Source: Chryseolinea lacunae (GTDB taxonomy: Bacteria > Bacteroidota > Bacteroidia > Cytophagales > Cyclobacteriaceae). Taken from it: a stretch of 64,000 bases of DNA. Every line of letters starts with the position of its first letter. Within the stretch, counting starts at the first letter, position 1. Shown here in pieces: positions 6,962-16,374 of this stretch. Both the position numbers and the translations under genes were made by a program. Where the stretch lies: positions 547,401 through 611,400 of the forward strand of contig NZ_JAERRB010000003.1 in the NCBI RefSeq assembly GCF_016735595.1. The letters are read 5' to 3'. The notes below the pieces were generated by a model. It was not told the origin of the DNA. It saw only the letters and a list, made by a program, of their open reading frames with translations, and did no database searches.

Positions 6962-9900
6962 TCAACGCCCCCATCCACCTCCACCGGGTGTTTTAATAAC
7001 GAGGCGATCGCCCGGAGACACGCGCGTTCCATCAACGCCCCGCAGCTTCTCAATTTTCCCCGAATGTTTGATGATGAATTGTTCGCCCGTTTTTCCGGGT
7101 CCGCCACCCTTCATGCCATAGGGCGCCGACACACGATGTTGCGAGAGCATATTGATGTCGAGTGCTTCGTTGAAATAGAACTCACGCACAATGCCGTCGC
7201 CACCTTTCCATTTTCCGGCACCACCCGAACTACGGCGTATTTCAAACCTCAACAACCTTACGGGATAACGAAACTCCAGAATCTCGGGGTCAGTGATGCG
7301 CGTGTTGGTCATATGCTGGTGCACGGCATCGGCGCCGTGGAACCCCTGCCCTGCGCCCACGCCACCACAAATGGTTTCGTAATAGCCAAAGCGTTCGTTG
7401 CCAAAAAGAAAGTTGTTCATGGTCCCCTGGCTGCAGGCCGAAAGACGCAACGCTTTCAGCAACGTGTCGGTTAGGCGCTGGCTCACTTCGGTGTTGCCGC
7501 CCACCACGGCCGGCGATTTTTTGTTGTCGTCGAAAAACTTTGGGTTCAGCAGGCTGCGCGGCAGGATGAGTTTCACATTTCGAAGCAGGCCTTCGTTTAG
7601 CGGCACGGCTTCATTCACCCAAAGGCGAAGCACATACAGCACCACGCTGTTCATAATGGCCACGGTGGCATTGAGATTTCCCGGCCGCACATCGGCCGTG
7701 CCGGTGAAATCGACGTGCAGGGTGTTCTTCTTTTTATAGAGGGAAACGCTGAGTCTTGCGCCATCGTCTAAAAATTCTTCTGCCTTAAACGGCGTGACGG
7801 GCAATGATTTTATTTTTTGCTGCATGAGCAATGCCGCGTGTTGTTTGAGCAAGGTCATGTAGGTGCGAACGTCATCGAGCCCAAACTGTGTGCAATAATT
7901 TTGCAGCGACTCAGCGCCCAACAGCAACGCGGCCAGCGCGCCATTGAGGTCGGCAAGATTCTCCTGGAGCGCGCGTGTGGGATAGGGCGCGGACGTGAGC
8001 AGTTTTTCAATGTGTTCCCATTGGGGCACGCCGCGCTTCACTAGATACGTTGGAGCAATCACTACGCCCTCTTCTTCCAGGCATCGCGCATCGGCCGGCA
8101 TGGACCCGGGTTTCTTGCCACCAATTTCGGCGTGGTGCGCACGATTGGTCACAAAGCCCAGTCGTTGTTTTCGATAGAACACGGGCTTGATGAGCGTGAT
8201 GTCGGGCAGATGCGAGCCGCCAAAGGCGGGATGGTTGGTGATGATCACATCGCCATCGCGCATGTCTACAACGTTCATGACCGACCGCACACAAACACCC
8301 ATGCTGCCAAGGTGCACCGGAATGTGGGGCGCGTTCACCACGAGGCTACCCGACGCATCGAGCACCGCGCACGAAAAGTCGAGACGCTCTTTCACATTCA
8401 CCGAAAAAGAGGTACGCTGCAACAAGGTGCCCATCTCCTGCGCCACCGACGTGAAGCGGTTGGTGAATAGCTCCAGCAACGCCTCGGCCGAAGCCACCGT
8501 TTTTGTTTTGGCAACGCGCACATGGCGAACATGCGCATTTTGTTTTTCGTCAAGATCAAACCGCCAGCCTTCCTCCAGCACCAACGTGGAGTTAAGACTG
8601 CTGACGAGCGCGGGACCTTCTATGCGTGCTCCCGGAGAAAGTGTCTCCCATTGAAACACAGCACAATTTTTCCATTGGCCCGCAACAAACATCGACTTGC
8701 GCCTAGTGACCACCGGTGCATAGGTTTTTGGTTTGATAGGGTCGGGCACTTGTTCGATTTCGCCGGCGGTCACAACCACCCGCAAGGATTCTACTTCGAT
8801 GTCGCGGTCGCCCAACCAATGGCCGTATACTTTTTTGTATTGGACGATAAAGTTTTTTGTTAAAGTCTGAACATCGGTGAAGGTCACTTCCAATGAAGTT
8901 TCCTGTCCTTTCAGGCGAAGAAAGATCAGCCGATGTTGGTCGATGTGCGGCACACCATTTTTAAAGTTCCGCGACAAGGCTTCTTTTGCTTCGTCGAACA
9001 ACACATCAAACCATGTGGTGAGTTGTTGAGCCACGTCGGCAAGTTTGGTAAGCACCAGTTTTTCTTTCACACTTTCGAGACGCGCATGGCCGATGCCATA
9101 GGCACTCAGCAAGCCGGCGTCATAGGGAACAACCACGTGCTGAATGTTAAGCATAGACGCCAGTGCGCAGGCGTGCTGCCCACCGGCACCACCAAAGCTC
9201 AGCAAGGCATAGTCGCGCGGGTCGTGTCCGTTGCGCAGGGACACTTTGCGAATGGCGTCGGCCATTTTTTCGTTGGCAATGTCGATAAAGGATTGGAGCA
9301 CATCGTCTCTTTTAGGCACGGTGCCTTTCTTTGGTTTCATCCGCCCGATCACCTTCGTTAAGGCATCACGGGCGGCATCAAGCCGAAGTGGAATCGAAAA
9401 GCTCTCATCGTCCAGTCTTCCCAACAGGGCATTCACGTCGGTGATGGTTAACGGTCCACCGGCACCGTAGCATGCTGGCCCGGGACTTGCACCTGCGCTG
9501 TGTGGACCAACAGTGAAACGGAAACCGTCATAGTCACACACCGATCCGCCACCGGCTGCAATGGTTTCGATGGCCAGCGATGGCGAGAGAATTTTCAGAT
9601 CGCCCACGGTCGCCTCAAAGCGATAGTCGGGCCGACCATCGCAGCGCGACACGTCGGTGCTTGTGCCGCCCATATCGAATGTTAATATTTTTTCGATGCC
9701 CGACTGCTGGGCTTTTGTGAGCGCGCCCATCACACCACCGGCAGGCCCACTGAGCAAGCTGTCTTTTGGTTTGAAATCAGAAGCCTCCAAAAGCCCACCG
9801 GCACTCGACATCACTTTCAGATCGGCAGACACCAGCACCGATTGGATGTTGCCGATGTAGCGGCGAATGATGGGATCGAGATAGGCGTTGACCGTGGCGG

Positions 9901-10765
9901 TTTCGGCCCGCGGAAGTATTTTGATTTGAGACGAAAGCTGCGACGAAAGCGAAACGTAGGCAAAGCCACCATCGCGCAACGCCTTCCCTACCTGCAGTTC
10001 GTGTTCCGGATTTTTGTAGCTATTCAAAAACGCCACAGCCACCGATTCAATTTTCTTTTTCCGCAAACGCAACACGATCTCTTCCATACCCGAAAGGTGC
10101 GGCGCCAGAAGTATGGTCCCCTCGGCTGCGATGCGTTCGTCCACTTCCAGCACGTCGGCATAGAGCGGCAAGTCTTTCACTACGTTGAGGGCAAACAGAT
10201 CTTTGCGTTGTTGATTGCCAATGCGCAACAGATCCTTGAAACCTTTGGTGACCAGCAGTGCCATCTTTGCTCCCTTTCGTTCCAACAACGCATTGGTGCC
10301 GCGTGTGGAACCGAGTTTCATTTCCAAAGGAGGAAAGGATTGGGATAGCGAGGTTTGCGTGATCCACCGCGCAGCAAACACAGGCACTTCCTCGCCTGTG
10401 AAAATGTCTATGGTGTCGCTGTCAAAACTTTTCGGAAGGGATTTATCAAACGCAATTTGCTGCAACGTTTCATCGTAGCGGAGGATGGTGGCACTTTCAA
10501 CAGAAGACTTTCCCCTCTGCGTTTTTGACTTCGAGGCCCATCGCACCTGAAAACCTTTCAAAAAATCGGGCGACGCTGCGATAGGCAGACGCACTGTCAA
10601 CAAGGCGTCGCCGGCACGTTGAGCACGAACCCGCAGCAATCCACTGCTCAAAACTTTCAGGCGTATCCAATCACCCTGCGGCGACAGCGAAATACAATCG
10701 GTGAACGTGCCTCCCGTGTCGACCCAGATTTTCCAGGCCGGCGTGTTGTGCGACAAATCTTCCAC
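6962..10765 (-). CDS. 5-oxoprolinase / hydantoinase A-B fusion (OPLAH-like)
   Basis: ATP-dependent opening of 5-oxo-L-proline to glutamate, or of a related hydantoin-type ring. The 1267 aa match the fused eukaryote-like 5-oxoprolinase, with the HyuA half first and the HyuB half second. Visible marks: WVDTGGTFTDC near residue 13 (N-terminal ATP-binding motif), FDMGGTSTDVSRCDG (second phosphate motif), then the HyuB half from ~740 with FTSVAQEMGTLLQRTS and GGGGWGR at the C-terminus. The start is GTG at 10765, 8 nt after the LysE stop, so it is the last gene of the ATP-grasp/LysE/oxoprolinase cluster. Substrate choice between 5-oxoproline and hydantoins cannot be settled from sequence alone. Confidence 0.88.
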   Translation of the reverse strand: MEDLSHNTPAWKIWVDTGGTFTDCISLSPQGDWIRLKVLSSGLLRVRAQRAGDALLTVRLPIAASPDFLKGFQVRWASKSKTQRGKSSVESATILRYDETLQQIAFDKSLPKSFDSDTIDIFTGEEVPVFAARWITQTSLSQSFPPLEMKLGSTRGTNALLERKGAKMALLVTKGFKDLLRIGNQQRKDLFALNVVKDLPLYADVLEVDERIAAEGTILLAPHLSGMEEIVLRLRKKKIESVAVAFLNSYKNPEHELQVGKALRDGGFAYVSLSSQLSSQIKILPRAETATVNAYLDPIIRRYIGNIQSVLVSADLKVMSSAGGLLEASDFKPKDSLLSGPAGGVMGALTKAQQSGIEKILTFDMGGTSTDVSRCDGRPDYRFEATVGDLKILSPSLAIETIAAGGGSVCDYDGFRFTVGPHSAGASPGPACYGAGGPLTITDVNALLGRLDDESFSIPLRLDAARDALTKVIGRMKPKKGTVPKRDDVLQSFIDIANEKMADAIRKVSLRNGHDPRDYALLSFGGAGGQHACALASMLNIQHVVVPYDAGLLSAYGIGHARLESVKEKLVLTKLADVAQQLTTWFDVLFDEAKEALSRNFKNGVPHIDQHRLIFLRLKGQETSLEVTFTDVQTLTKNFIVQYKKVYGHWLGDRDIEVESLRVVVTAGEIEQVPDPIKPKTYAPVVTRRKSMFVAGQWKNCAVFQWETLSPGARIEGPALVSSLNSTLVLEEGWRFDLDEKQNAHVRHVRVAKTKTVASAEALLELFTNRFTSVAQEMGTLLQRTSFSVNVKERLDFSCAVLDASGSLVVNAPHIPVHLGSMGVCVRSVMNVVDMRDGDVIITNHPAFGGSHLPDITLIKPVFYRKQRLGFVTNRAHHAEIGGKKPGSMPADARCLEEEGVVIAPTYLVKRGVPQWEHIEKLLTSAPYPTRALQENLADLNGALAALLLGAESLQNYCTQFGLDDVRTYMTLLKQHAALLMQQKIKSLPVTPFKAEEFLDDGARLSVSLYKKKNTLHVDFTGTADVRPGNLNATVAIMNSVVLYVLRLWVNEAVPLNEGLLRNVKLILPRSLLNPKFFDDNKKSPAVVGGNTEVSQRLTDTLLKALRLSACSQGTMNNFLFGNERFGYYETICGGVGAGQGFHGADAVHQHMTNTRITDPEILEFRYPVRLLRFEIRRSSGGAGKWKGGDGIVREFYFNEALDINMLSQHRVSAPYGMKGGGPGKTGEQFIIKHSGKIEKLRGVDGTRVSPGDRLVIKTPGGGGWGR

Positions 10766-10773
10766 ACGGTCAA

Positions 10774-11391
10774 TTAAAACAAATATCGGATGAAAGCATA
10801 TAGCCCCAGCACAAGAAGTGCAATGCCGGGCACCTTTTTGAGACGTGAGCTGTGCTGAAATTCAGACACCACTTTCTTGGCGAGGTAGGCCATGATGACC
10901 AGAATGACCAGCACGCCAATGGAAGTGCCGAAGATGTAGCTGTGCAGGCGAAGCGGTGTTGAAAGGTTGATCCATTGCTGGCCGTTCAGATAGGCCGTGG
11001 TGCCAATCCAGAACGGAATGGCCAGTGGGTTGAGAATGCTCAGCACGATGCCGCGACGAAACCCGCTGTTGTTGAACTTCTCCGAAAAGGCCGAAGGTTT
11101 GCTGTCGCCGGTGGGCCAAAGGTTGAGGATGCCCAGGGCTGTCATCACAATGGCGGTGATCAGCTGCATGTTGGCCACAATAACGGGTGTGGAGGTGATC
11201 ATCTGCTCGAACACCACGGCAATCCACGCATACGGATATTCGATGATGGCCACGGCCAGGATGAAGCGCCACGCGATGGCTATTTTTTTCTCCATGCCCA
11301 GTTGAAGCACGCACAGGTTCAGCGTGCCCGGTGGAATGGACCCGATGAAACTGAAAAAAAAACCCATGGCAAAGTTCAGAACAACAATCAT
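10774..11391 (-). CDS. LysE-family amino-acid/metabolite exporter
   Basis: A 205-aa inner-membrane protein with about six hydrophobic segments. The N-terminal GSIPPGTLNLCVLQLG is the LysE/RhtB signature region. The family exports amino acids and small derivatives. The ATG at 11391 overlaps the stop of the upstream ATP-grasp gene in an ATGA arrangement, so translation is likely coupled. The neighbours (ATP-grasp ligase upstream, oxoprolinase downstream) suggest export of an amino-acid-derived product, but this is inference. Confidence 0.85.
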   Translation of the reverse strand: MIVVLNFAMGFFFSFIGSIPPGTLNLCVLQLGMEKKIAIAWRFILAVAIIEYPYAWIAVVFEQMITSTPVIVANMQLITAIVMTALGILNLWPTGDSKPSAFSEKFNNSGFRRGIVLSILNPLAIPFWIGTTAYLNGQQWINLSTPLRLHSYIFGTSIGVLVILVIMAYLAKKVVSEFQHSSRLKKVPGIALLVLGLYAFIRYLF

Positions 11392-12434
11392 GTGGATTGG
11401 GTGGCGGCCTTAAACTTCCTGTAGTAGATCAATCCTTCCCTCCAGGTCGTGTAGCGGGCGCCGCGCTTTGAATTTTCACGGGCAATAATAAAGATATTAC
11501 GCCAGTGTGTAAAGAGCACCCCAAGGGCTTTGCGCAGCGAGTAGCCCGGCTGGTAGATGTGTGCCGGCTCGGCCCCGCACCCGTTCAGTTCCATTATTTT
11601 GACACGCCCGGCATAGAGGTCGTCGGGCGAAGCACAACGCAGGTCGAAGCGGCCAAAGTAGAAACCGTCAATTTGCTTGCTGATGCGGTCGAACGATGCT
11701 GACAGTTGCGGGGTGATGAGCGAGTTGCCGTCGAGAAATTTTGTGCCGAGGCAATGGTTGCCGATCGACACCAATTCCAACACCTGCCCTGCGCCCAGCA
11801 CTTCTGTTAGCCGGTTGCGATACACTTCTTGCAACGTTTCCCATTGCAGCTTCGCGCGGTCTTTGGCGAGAATGAGTTGTTGCAGCGTGCGCTTTCCGTC
11901 GCCGGTCACGGTCAGCATTTCTTTTTTCACCACCGAGGTGACGCGCCCCGTTTCTTCGTTGGGGAAGCGGGTGTAGAAAACACCGAACTCCAATGGAAGG
12001 TCCACAAGCTCCTGAATCATGAAATCGAATTTCATTCGGGCCAGATAGTGATCCACGTCATTTTCGGTATGAATGCGTTTCACCATGAACCCGCGCTCCC
12101 CCAAATCGGGTTTGAAAATGACGGGAAACTGAAAACCATTTTCACGAAGGTGTTTCAGAACGTCGTCTTTGGAAGCCCCCGCTTTTACAAAAGCGGTGTT
12201 GGGCACATAGGCCCGCGGCACCTTGCTGAGAATTTCATATTTCGATTCCCCAAACATTCCGCCCATGGGGATGCCGGGGTTGGAGGCCGAGAAAAAAAGT
12301 ATGGAGCGTGCCCGAAGCGATAACCACGCGAAATAGAGCATCAGCGGAAACTGCACAATGCCGAAGGGCCAGTATTCCCAGTGTTTGAGCTTGATCGAAA
12401 AATTGCTGCGGCTTAGCTTCTCCAGAACAGACAT
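11388..12434 (-). CDS. ATP-grasp family protein (D-Ala-D-Ala ligase-like)
   Basis: 348 aa. The central part reads as an ATP-grasp fold: FPVIFKPDLGERGFMV is the ATP-binding lysine/glycine loop, FMIQELVDLPLEFGVF contains the adenine-contact Glu, and VKIMELNGCGAEPAHIY carries the metal-binding E-x-N. Residues 25-45 are hydrophobic, so the N-terminus may be membrane associated. ATP-grasp enzymes join a carboxylate to an amine or thiol through an acyl phosphate, and the substrate here is unknown. First gene of a tight leftward cluster with the LysE exporter (4-nt overlap) and 5-oxoprolinase. Confidence 0.8.
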   Translation of the reverse strand: MSVLEKLSRSNFSIKLKHWEYWPFGIVQFPLMLYFAWLSLRARSILFFSASNPGIPMGGMFGESKYEILSKVPRAYVPNTAFVKAGASKDDVLKHLRENGFQFPVIFKPDLGERGFMVKRIHTENDVDHYLARMKFDFMIQELVDLPLEFGVFYTRFPNEETGRVTSVVKKEMLTVTGDGKRTLQQLILAKDRAKLQWETLQEVYRNRLTEVLGAGQVLELVSIGNHCLGTKFLDGNSLITPQLSASFDRISKQIDGFYFGRFDLRCASPDDLYAGRVKIMELNGCGAEPAHIYQPGYSLRKALGVLFTHWRNIFIIARENSKRGARYTTWREGLIYYRKFKAATQST

Positions 12435-12448
12435 CCGTGGTTTCTCCC

Positions 12449-12964
12449 TTAGTGCGTGGGCGTGAAGGTAGCTTCTTTGTAGCGTATAGTGGACGCGGCA
12501 ATTCCGAAATCGGGCGCGAGGATCACATAAGGCGCAATTTCGCGAACGCCGATTTTCATGATGGCCATGTGGTGCACGGCATGTTCGATGTTGTAGACCA
12601 GCTCTCGGGTGGCGGTGGTTTCGATGGTGAGGAAATCTTCTTTTTCAAGGTCGTAGCCAACCTCGAGGCGCAGCGCTTTTTCCTCCAGGGTGTCGACAAA
12701 AAATTTGATGCGGCCAATGGTGTTCAAAGCAATAAACTTGTCGCTCTCAATCAGCTTGTCGTGCGCGCGCTTGTCGTAGTTGATGATGCCCTGGTGAAAC
12801 CCGTTTTCGAAGCAGATAAAAAATTCAAGCGTGTGGCGCAGGTGTTGACCCACCGTGGAGTGACTCAGCGTTTCGGCCGGCTTCACAAAATCATGTTCAT
12901 GAAGTTGACTTACCAGGTCGGTAAGCTGTGCAAGAATATTAGAACATGCCTGGTTCAGGTTCAT
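12449..12964 (-). CDS. DinB-like four-helix protein
   Basis: 171 aa, DinB/YfiT-like metal-binding four-helix bundle. Likely metal histidines are in TVGQHLRHTLEFF and EHAVHHMAIMKIG. Such proteins include thiol-dependent S-transferases and many uncharacterised members. It ends 14 bp before the ATP-grasp gene in the same direction and may share its transcript. Confidence 0.75.
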   Translation of the reverse strand: MNLNQACSNILAQLTDLVSQLHEHDFVKPAETLSHSTVGQHLRHTLEFFICFENGFHQGIINYDKRAHDKLIESDKFIALNTIGRIKFFVDTLEEKALRLEVGYDLEKEDFLTIETTATRELVYNIEHAVHHMAIMKIGVREIAPYVILAPDFGIAASTIRYKEATFTPTH

Positions 12965-13045
12965 AGGGGGGAGTTAAAGTTCGAAGTTAATTGAAAACGA
13001 TTTATAAATGTAAACGAGATTGTGCTGTCGGTAAAAAAATTCAGA

Positions 13046-13504
13046 CTACTGAACATATTTGTGCCAATTGCGGTCGCCTGACGCTTTCAATTTTTTTTCA
13101 TTCTCTTTCCAATCTTTCAAAGTGTTGTTGCCCCAGAAATTATAAAAGAGATACACCTTGCCGTCGAGGATAGTAAAAGTTTCCGGATCAACCTTCACCT
13201 TCTCACCCGTCTCACCCATGGCGTAGGCGCACCATCCGCCGTAGGCAGGTTCGTATTTGTCGGGATTAGCCTCGAAGGTGTTGAGATTAGCCTGCGTGGC
13301 AAACGTATAAGTCAATCCTTTGTGCACACTTTTGAACCGCGATTCGCCTTCCAGCGGTTTGCCACTGAAATAACTCACGGCGTCGTAGCCTTCCAGCGCA
13401 AGGTTGTTCTTCACATTGAACTGTTTCTTGCGAACCTCGTCAGACTGACCCTGTGCCTGACCGATAATAAATACAAAGAGGATGGCCCTGTAAATTGTTT
13501 TCAT
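13046..13504 (-). CDS. Exported YHS-domain protein
   Basis: About 152 aa from the ATG at 13504, chosen because it gives a signal peptide (MKTIYRAILFVFIIGQAQG). The mature part has a YHS-like domain (ALEGYDAVSYFSGKPLEG, then GWCAYAMG), a small fold tied to metal binding or sensing. The usual Y-H-S triplet is altered, since the segment reads YDAVSYF. An upstream in-frame ATG at 13528 is possible but less likely. Function unknown. Confidence 0.75.
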   Translation of the reverse strand: MKTIYRAILFVFIIGQAQGQSDEVRKKQFNVKNNLALEGYDAVSYFSGKPLEGESRFKSVHKGLTYTFATQANLNTFEANPDKYEPAYGGWCAYAMGETGEKVKVDPETFTILDGKVYLFYNFWGNNTLKDWKENEKKLKASGDRNWHKYVQ

Positions 13505-13721
13505 CGCTACTGCATTTTTTAGTAACATGGTGTGATGTTTATGGTTGAAAGGCCTTCCAGCTTCAGGATCATTCATTGCCCCGGGTAGATGACCTAGATA
13601 CGAAAAGAACCCAAAGATGGATTTATCAGACTATCCGAAATGTCGTCGCCGTTACAAATGGCACGCTTGATGCACGGACAATTATCAGCGCCTTTTATTA
13701 AACAAATCAACCAACCGCCAA

Positions 13722-14732
13722 ATGAAATACAGTATCGCCCTGATCGTACTTCTCAGCAGCGCAGCATATGCCCAGCAGCCCGATCTGGCTGGAAAGGCCA
13801 ACGCATTTCTGGCAACGCTATCCCCCGAATTGCAGGAGAAAGCACGCTATACATTGGAAGACGACGAACGACTGAACTGGCATTTTGTGCCCACAAAAAG
13901 AAATGGCGCCTGTTTCCGCGACTTCAATGCCGCACAGCGCGCTGCCGGGCTCGACTTGCTGAAAACGTCGTTGAGCACACAGGGCTATCAGAAAGCAACA
14001 GCCATTGTGGCCCTTGAAACTATTTTGAAGGACGTGGAGAAGCGCGGACCCGACGACAACTATCGCGACCCGTTGAACTATTACATCACCATTTTCGGAA
14101 CGCCTTCGGCCGATGCACCCTGGGGCTGGCGTTTTGAAGGACACCATGTGGCGCTCAATTTTTGTTCGATAAACAACAACATCGAATCGTCCACGCCATC
14201 GTTTTTAGGATCCAACCCGGGCATCGTTCGCCAAGGCTCCGAACGTGGTAAGCAAGTGTTGAAAGACGAAACAAGCCTGGGCTTCACGCTCGTCAATTCA
14301 CTTTCGGACCCGCAGCGCAAAGATGCCATCATCGCTGCCGAAGCCCTTCCGGAAATTGTGTCGTCCGACAAGCGCAAGGCCGCTGCGCTTGACCCGCGGG
14401 GTCTGTCGTATGGGTCCATGACCGAGCAACAAAAAAACATACTCCTGAAATTGCTCGACCTCTATGTGAAAAATTATGAATTGGGCTTCGCGTCGAAGCT
14501 GATGGCAAAAATAAAAAAGGCGGGCATCGAAAACCTGAGCTTTGCCTGGGCGGGAAGTTTGCAACCCGGTGTGGGCCATTACTATCGCATTCAAGGCCCC
14601 ATGCTGCTCATTGAATACGATAACACCCAAAACAATGCCAACCACGTGCACACCGTGGTGCGCGATCTCACCAACGACTTTGGCGAAGACATTTTGCGCG
14701 AGCACTATGCCCGCGAACATTCACAACACTAA
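13722..14732 (+). CDS. Secreted DUF3500 family protein
   Basis: 336 aa with a signal peptide (MKYSIALIVLLSSAAYAQ). The body matches the DUF3500 family, with features such as YYITIFGTPSADAPWGWRFEGHH, broken here after GWRFEG, and NHVHTVVRDLTNDFGEDILREHY near the end. The family is widespread and exported, with no settled function. A small gap separates it from the following M20 gene, and the two may be expressed together. Confidence 0.8.
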   Translation: MKYSIALIVLLSSAAYAQQPDLAGKANAFLATLSPELQEKARYTLEDDERLNWHFVPTKRNGACFRDFNAAQRAAGLDLLKTSLSTQGYQKATAIVALETILKDVEKRGPDDNYRDPLNYYITIFGTPSADAPWGWRFEGHHVALNFCSINNNIESSTPSFLGSNPGIVRQGSERGKQVLKDETSLGFTLVNSLSDPQRKDAIIAAEALPEIVSSDKRKAAALDPRGLSYGSMTEQQKNILLKLLDLYVKNYELGFASKLMAKIKKAGIENLSFAWAGSLQPGVGHYYRIQGPMLLIEYDNTQNNANHVHTVVRDLTNDFGEDILREHYAREHSQH

Positions 14733-14877
14733 CGGCAAACGTTCTCGATCCTGTCCACACGCCGCCTGTAAACATCCAGGAGGGTCCAGTTTGAAAAGTG
14801 ATGCAAAAAGCATTTTCATAGCAATCATTTTTTAACTTGGCTTTCGAACCACCTATTTCCAGCCTTTGGAAAAACCT

Positions 14878-16320
14878 ATGATGAAGAGACTACTATGCCT
14901 GTGGCTTATGACAATCGTCATGAGCAGCGCCATCGCGCAAACAAAAAAAATCAATCCCAACAAAGACGCCGTCATCAAATCGATTGACAAACATCAGCAG
15001 GAACTGATCAAGGTCAGCGACGAGGTGTGGGCCTATGCCGAAACCGCCCTCAAAGAAGACAAATCCGCAAAAGCACTCGCCGACTATGCCGAGGCGCAAG
15101 GCTTTCGTGTGACACGCGGTGTTGCCGAAATGCCGACGGCTTTTGTGGCCGAATACGGATCGGGAAAACCCGTCATTGGCATTATGGGCGAATTTGATGC
15201 GTTGCCTGGCATCTCCCAAAAGGCACAACCCGAAAAAGAACCCCTGGTGAAAGGCGCCGCCGGTCATGGCTGTGGTCACAACCTCTTTGGCGCAGGTAGC
15301 CTCGGTGCCGCAGTTGCCATTAAAGAGCTGATGCAGCAAGGCAAAGTGAAAGGAACCATACGCTTTTATGGCACACCCGCCGAAGAAAGCGTGGGCGGAA
15401 AAATCTATATGGCACGCGAAGGATTGTTCAAAGATGTTGACGTATGTCTCGACTGGCACCCCGATGTTGAAATCTCGGCCAACATGCAAAGCTCACAAGC
15501 CATGGTCGACTTTCAGGTGGAGTTCAAAGGCAAAGCCGCCCACGCGGCAGCCGATCCCTGGAACGGACGCAGCGCGGTTGATGGCCTCGAACTTTTTCTC
15601 GATGGCGTGAACATGCTGCGCGAACATGTGAAACCCAGTGTGCGCATGCACTATGTTATTCAATCGGGTGGCGATGTACCCAACGTGGTGCCCGAGTATG
15701 GTAAGGTGTGGATGTGGGTGCGCGACTCGAAACGCGAAGGCGTGGAAGAAGTGTTTGCCCGTGTGAAAGACATTGCGAAAGGCGCAGGACTGATGGCCGG
15801 TGTGGAAGCGACCGTGACCGTGAAAACCGGCGACTATGAATTGCTGGTGAACCGGAAAGGCGCAGAAGCCCTGCAGAAGAATCTTGAAATCCTTGGCCCC
15901 ATCACCTACACCGAAGCCGAAAACGCCTTCGCGAAAAAAATCCAGGAAGTGAGCACCGGAAAACAAACGGGCCTCGATGGAAAGATCAGACCCCTGAAAG
16001 AAACCCGTGAGAATCCTGACGGCGGCTCAACCGACGTAGGCGACATCAGCTGGATTGTTCCCGAAATCACTGTGCTGGTCACCACTGCGCCCGGCAATGC
16101 GCCATGGCATTCGTGGGCCGTTGTGGCGTGTGGAGGCATGTCGATTGGTCACAAAGGATTGTTGTTCGCCGCAAAGTCGATGGCCATGACCATGGTTGAT
16201 CTTTATGAAAACGAAACACTGCGGAAAGACATCCGCGCGGAATTTGAGAAACGCCGCGACGGTCATGTATACAAGGCCTACATTCCTGAAGGACCTCCGC
16301 CCGTGCCTGCAAAGGAATAG
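14878..16320 (+). CDS. Exported M20-family amidohydrolase (AbgB / aminobenzoyl-glutamate hydrolase-like)
   Basis: About 480 aa. The ATG at 14878, or the adjacent one at 14881, begins a signal peptide (MMKRLLCLWL, cleavage after SSAIAQ). A TTG further upstream is rejected. Metal-site motifs typical of M20D amidohydrolases are present: GIMGEFDALPG, GAAGHGCGHNLFG (with the Cys ligand seen in hippuricase and AbgB relatives), and GTPAEESVGGK. The enzyme likely hydrolyses an amide bond of an N-acyl amino acid or aminobenzoyl-glutamate-like substrate in the periplasm or outside the cell. The exact substrate is unknown. Confidence 0.88.
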   Translation: MMKRLLCLWLMTIVMSSAIAQTKKINPNKDAVIKSIDKHQQELIKVSDEVWAYAETALKEDKSAKALADYAEAQGFRVTRGVAEMPTAFVAEYGSGKPVIGIMGEFDALPGISQKAQPEKEPLVKGAAGHGCGHNLFGAGSLGAAVAIKELMQQGKVKGTIRFYGTPAEESVGGKIYMAREGLFKDVDVCLDWHPDVEISANMQSSQAMVDFQVEFKGKAAHAAADPWNGRSAVDGLELFLDGVNMLREHVKPSVRMHYVIQSGGDVPNVVPEYGKVWMWVRDSKREGVEEVFARVKDIAKGAGLMAGVEATVTVKTGDYELLVNRKGAEALQKNLEILGPITYTEAENAFAKKIQEVSTGKQTGLDGKIRPLKETRENPDGGSTDVGDISWIVPEITVLVTTAPGNAPWHSWAVVACGGMSIGHKGLLFAAKSMAMTMVDLYENETLRKDIRAEFEKRRDGHVYKAYIPEGPPPVPAKE

Positions 16321-16374
16321 AAATAGAAAGAGTAGGAAGAAAAATTAATAGTGCTGGTTCTTTATGCTGCCCAA

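Noticed and set aside
12965-13045. tRNA or small RNA in the gap
   Set aside because: No cloverleaf or conserved RNA structure could be drawn.
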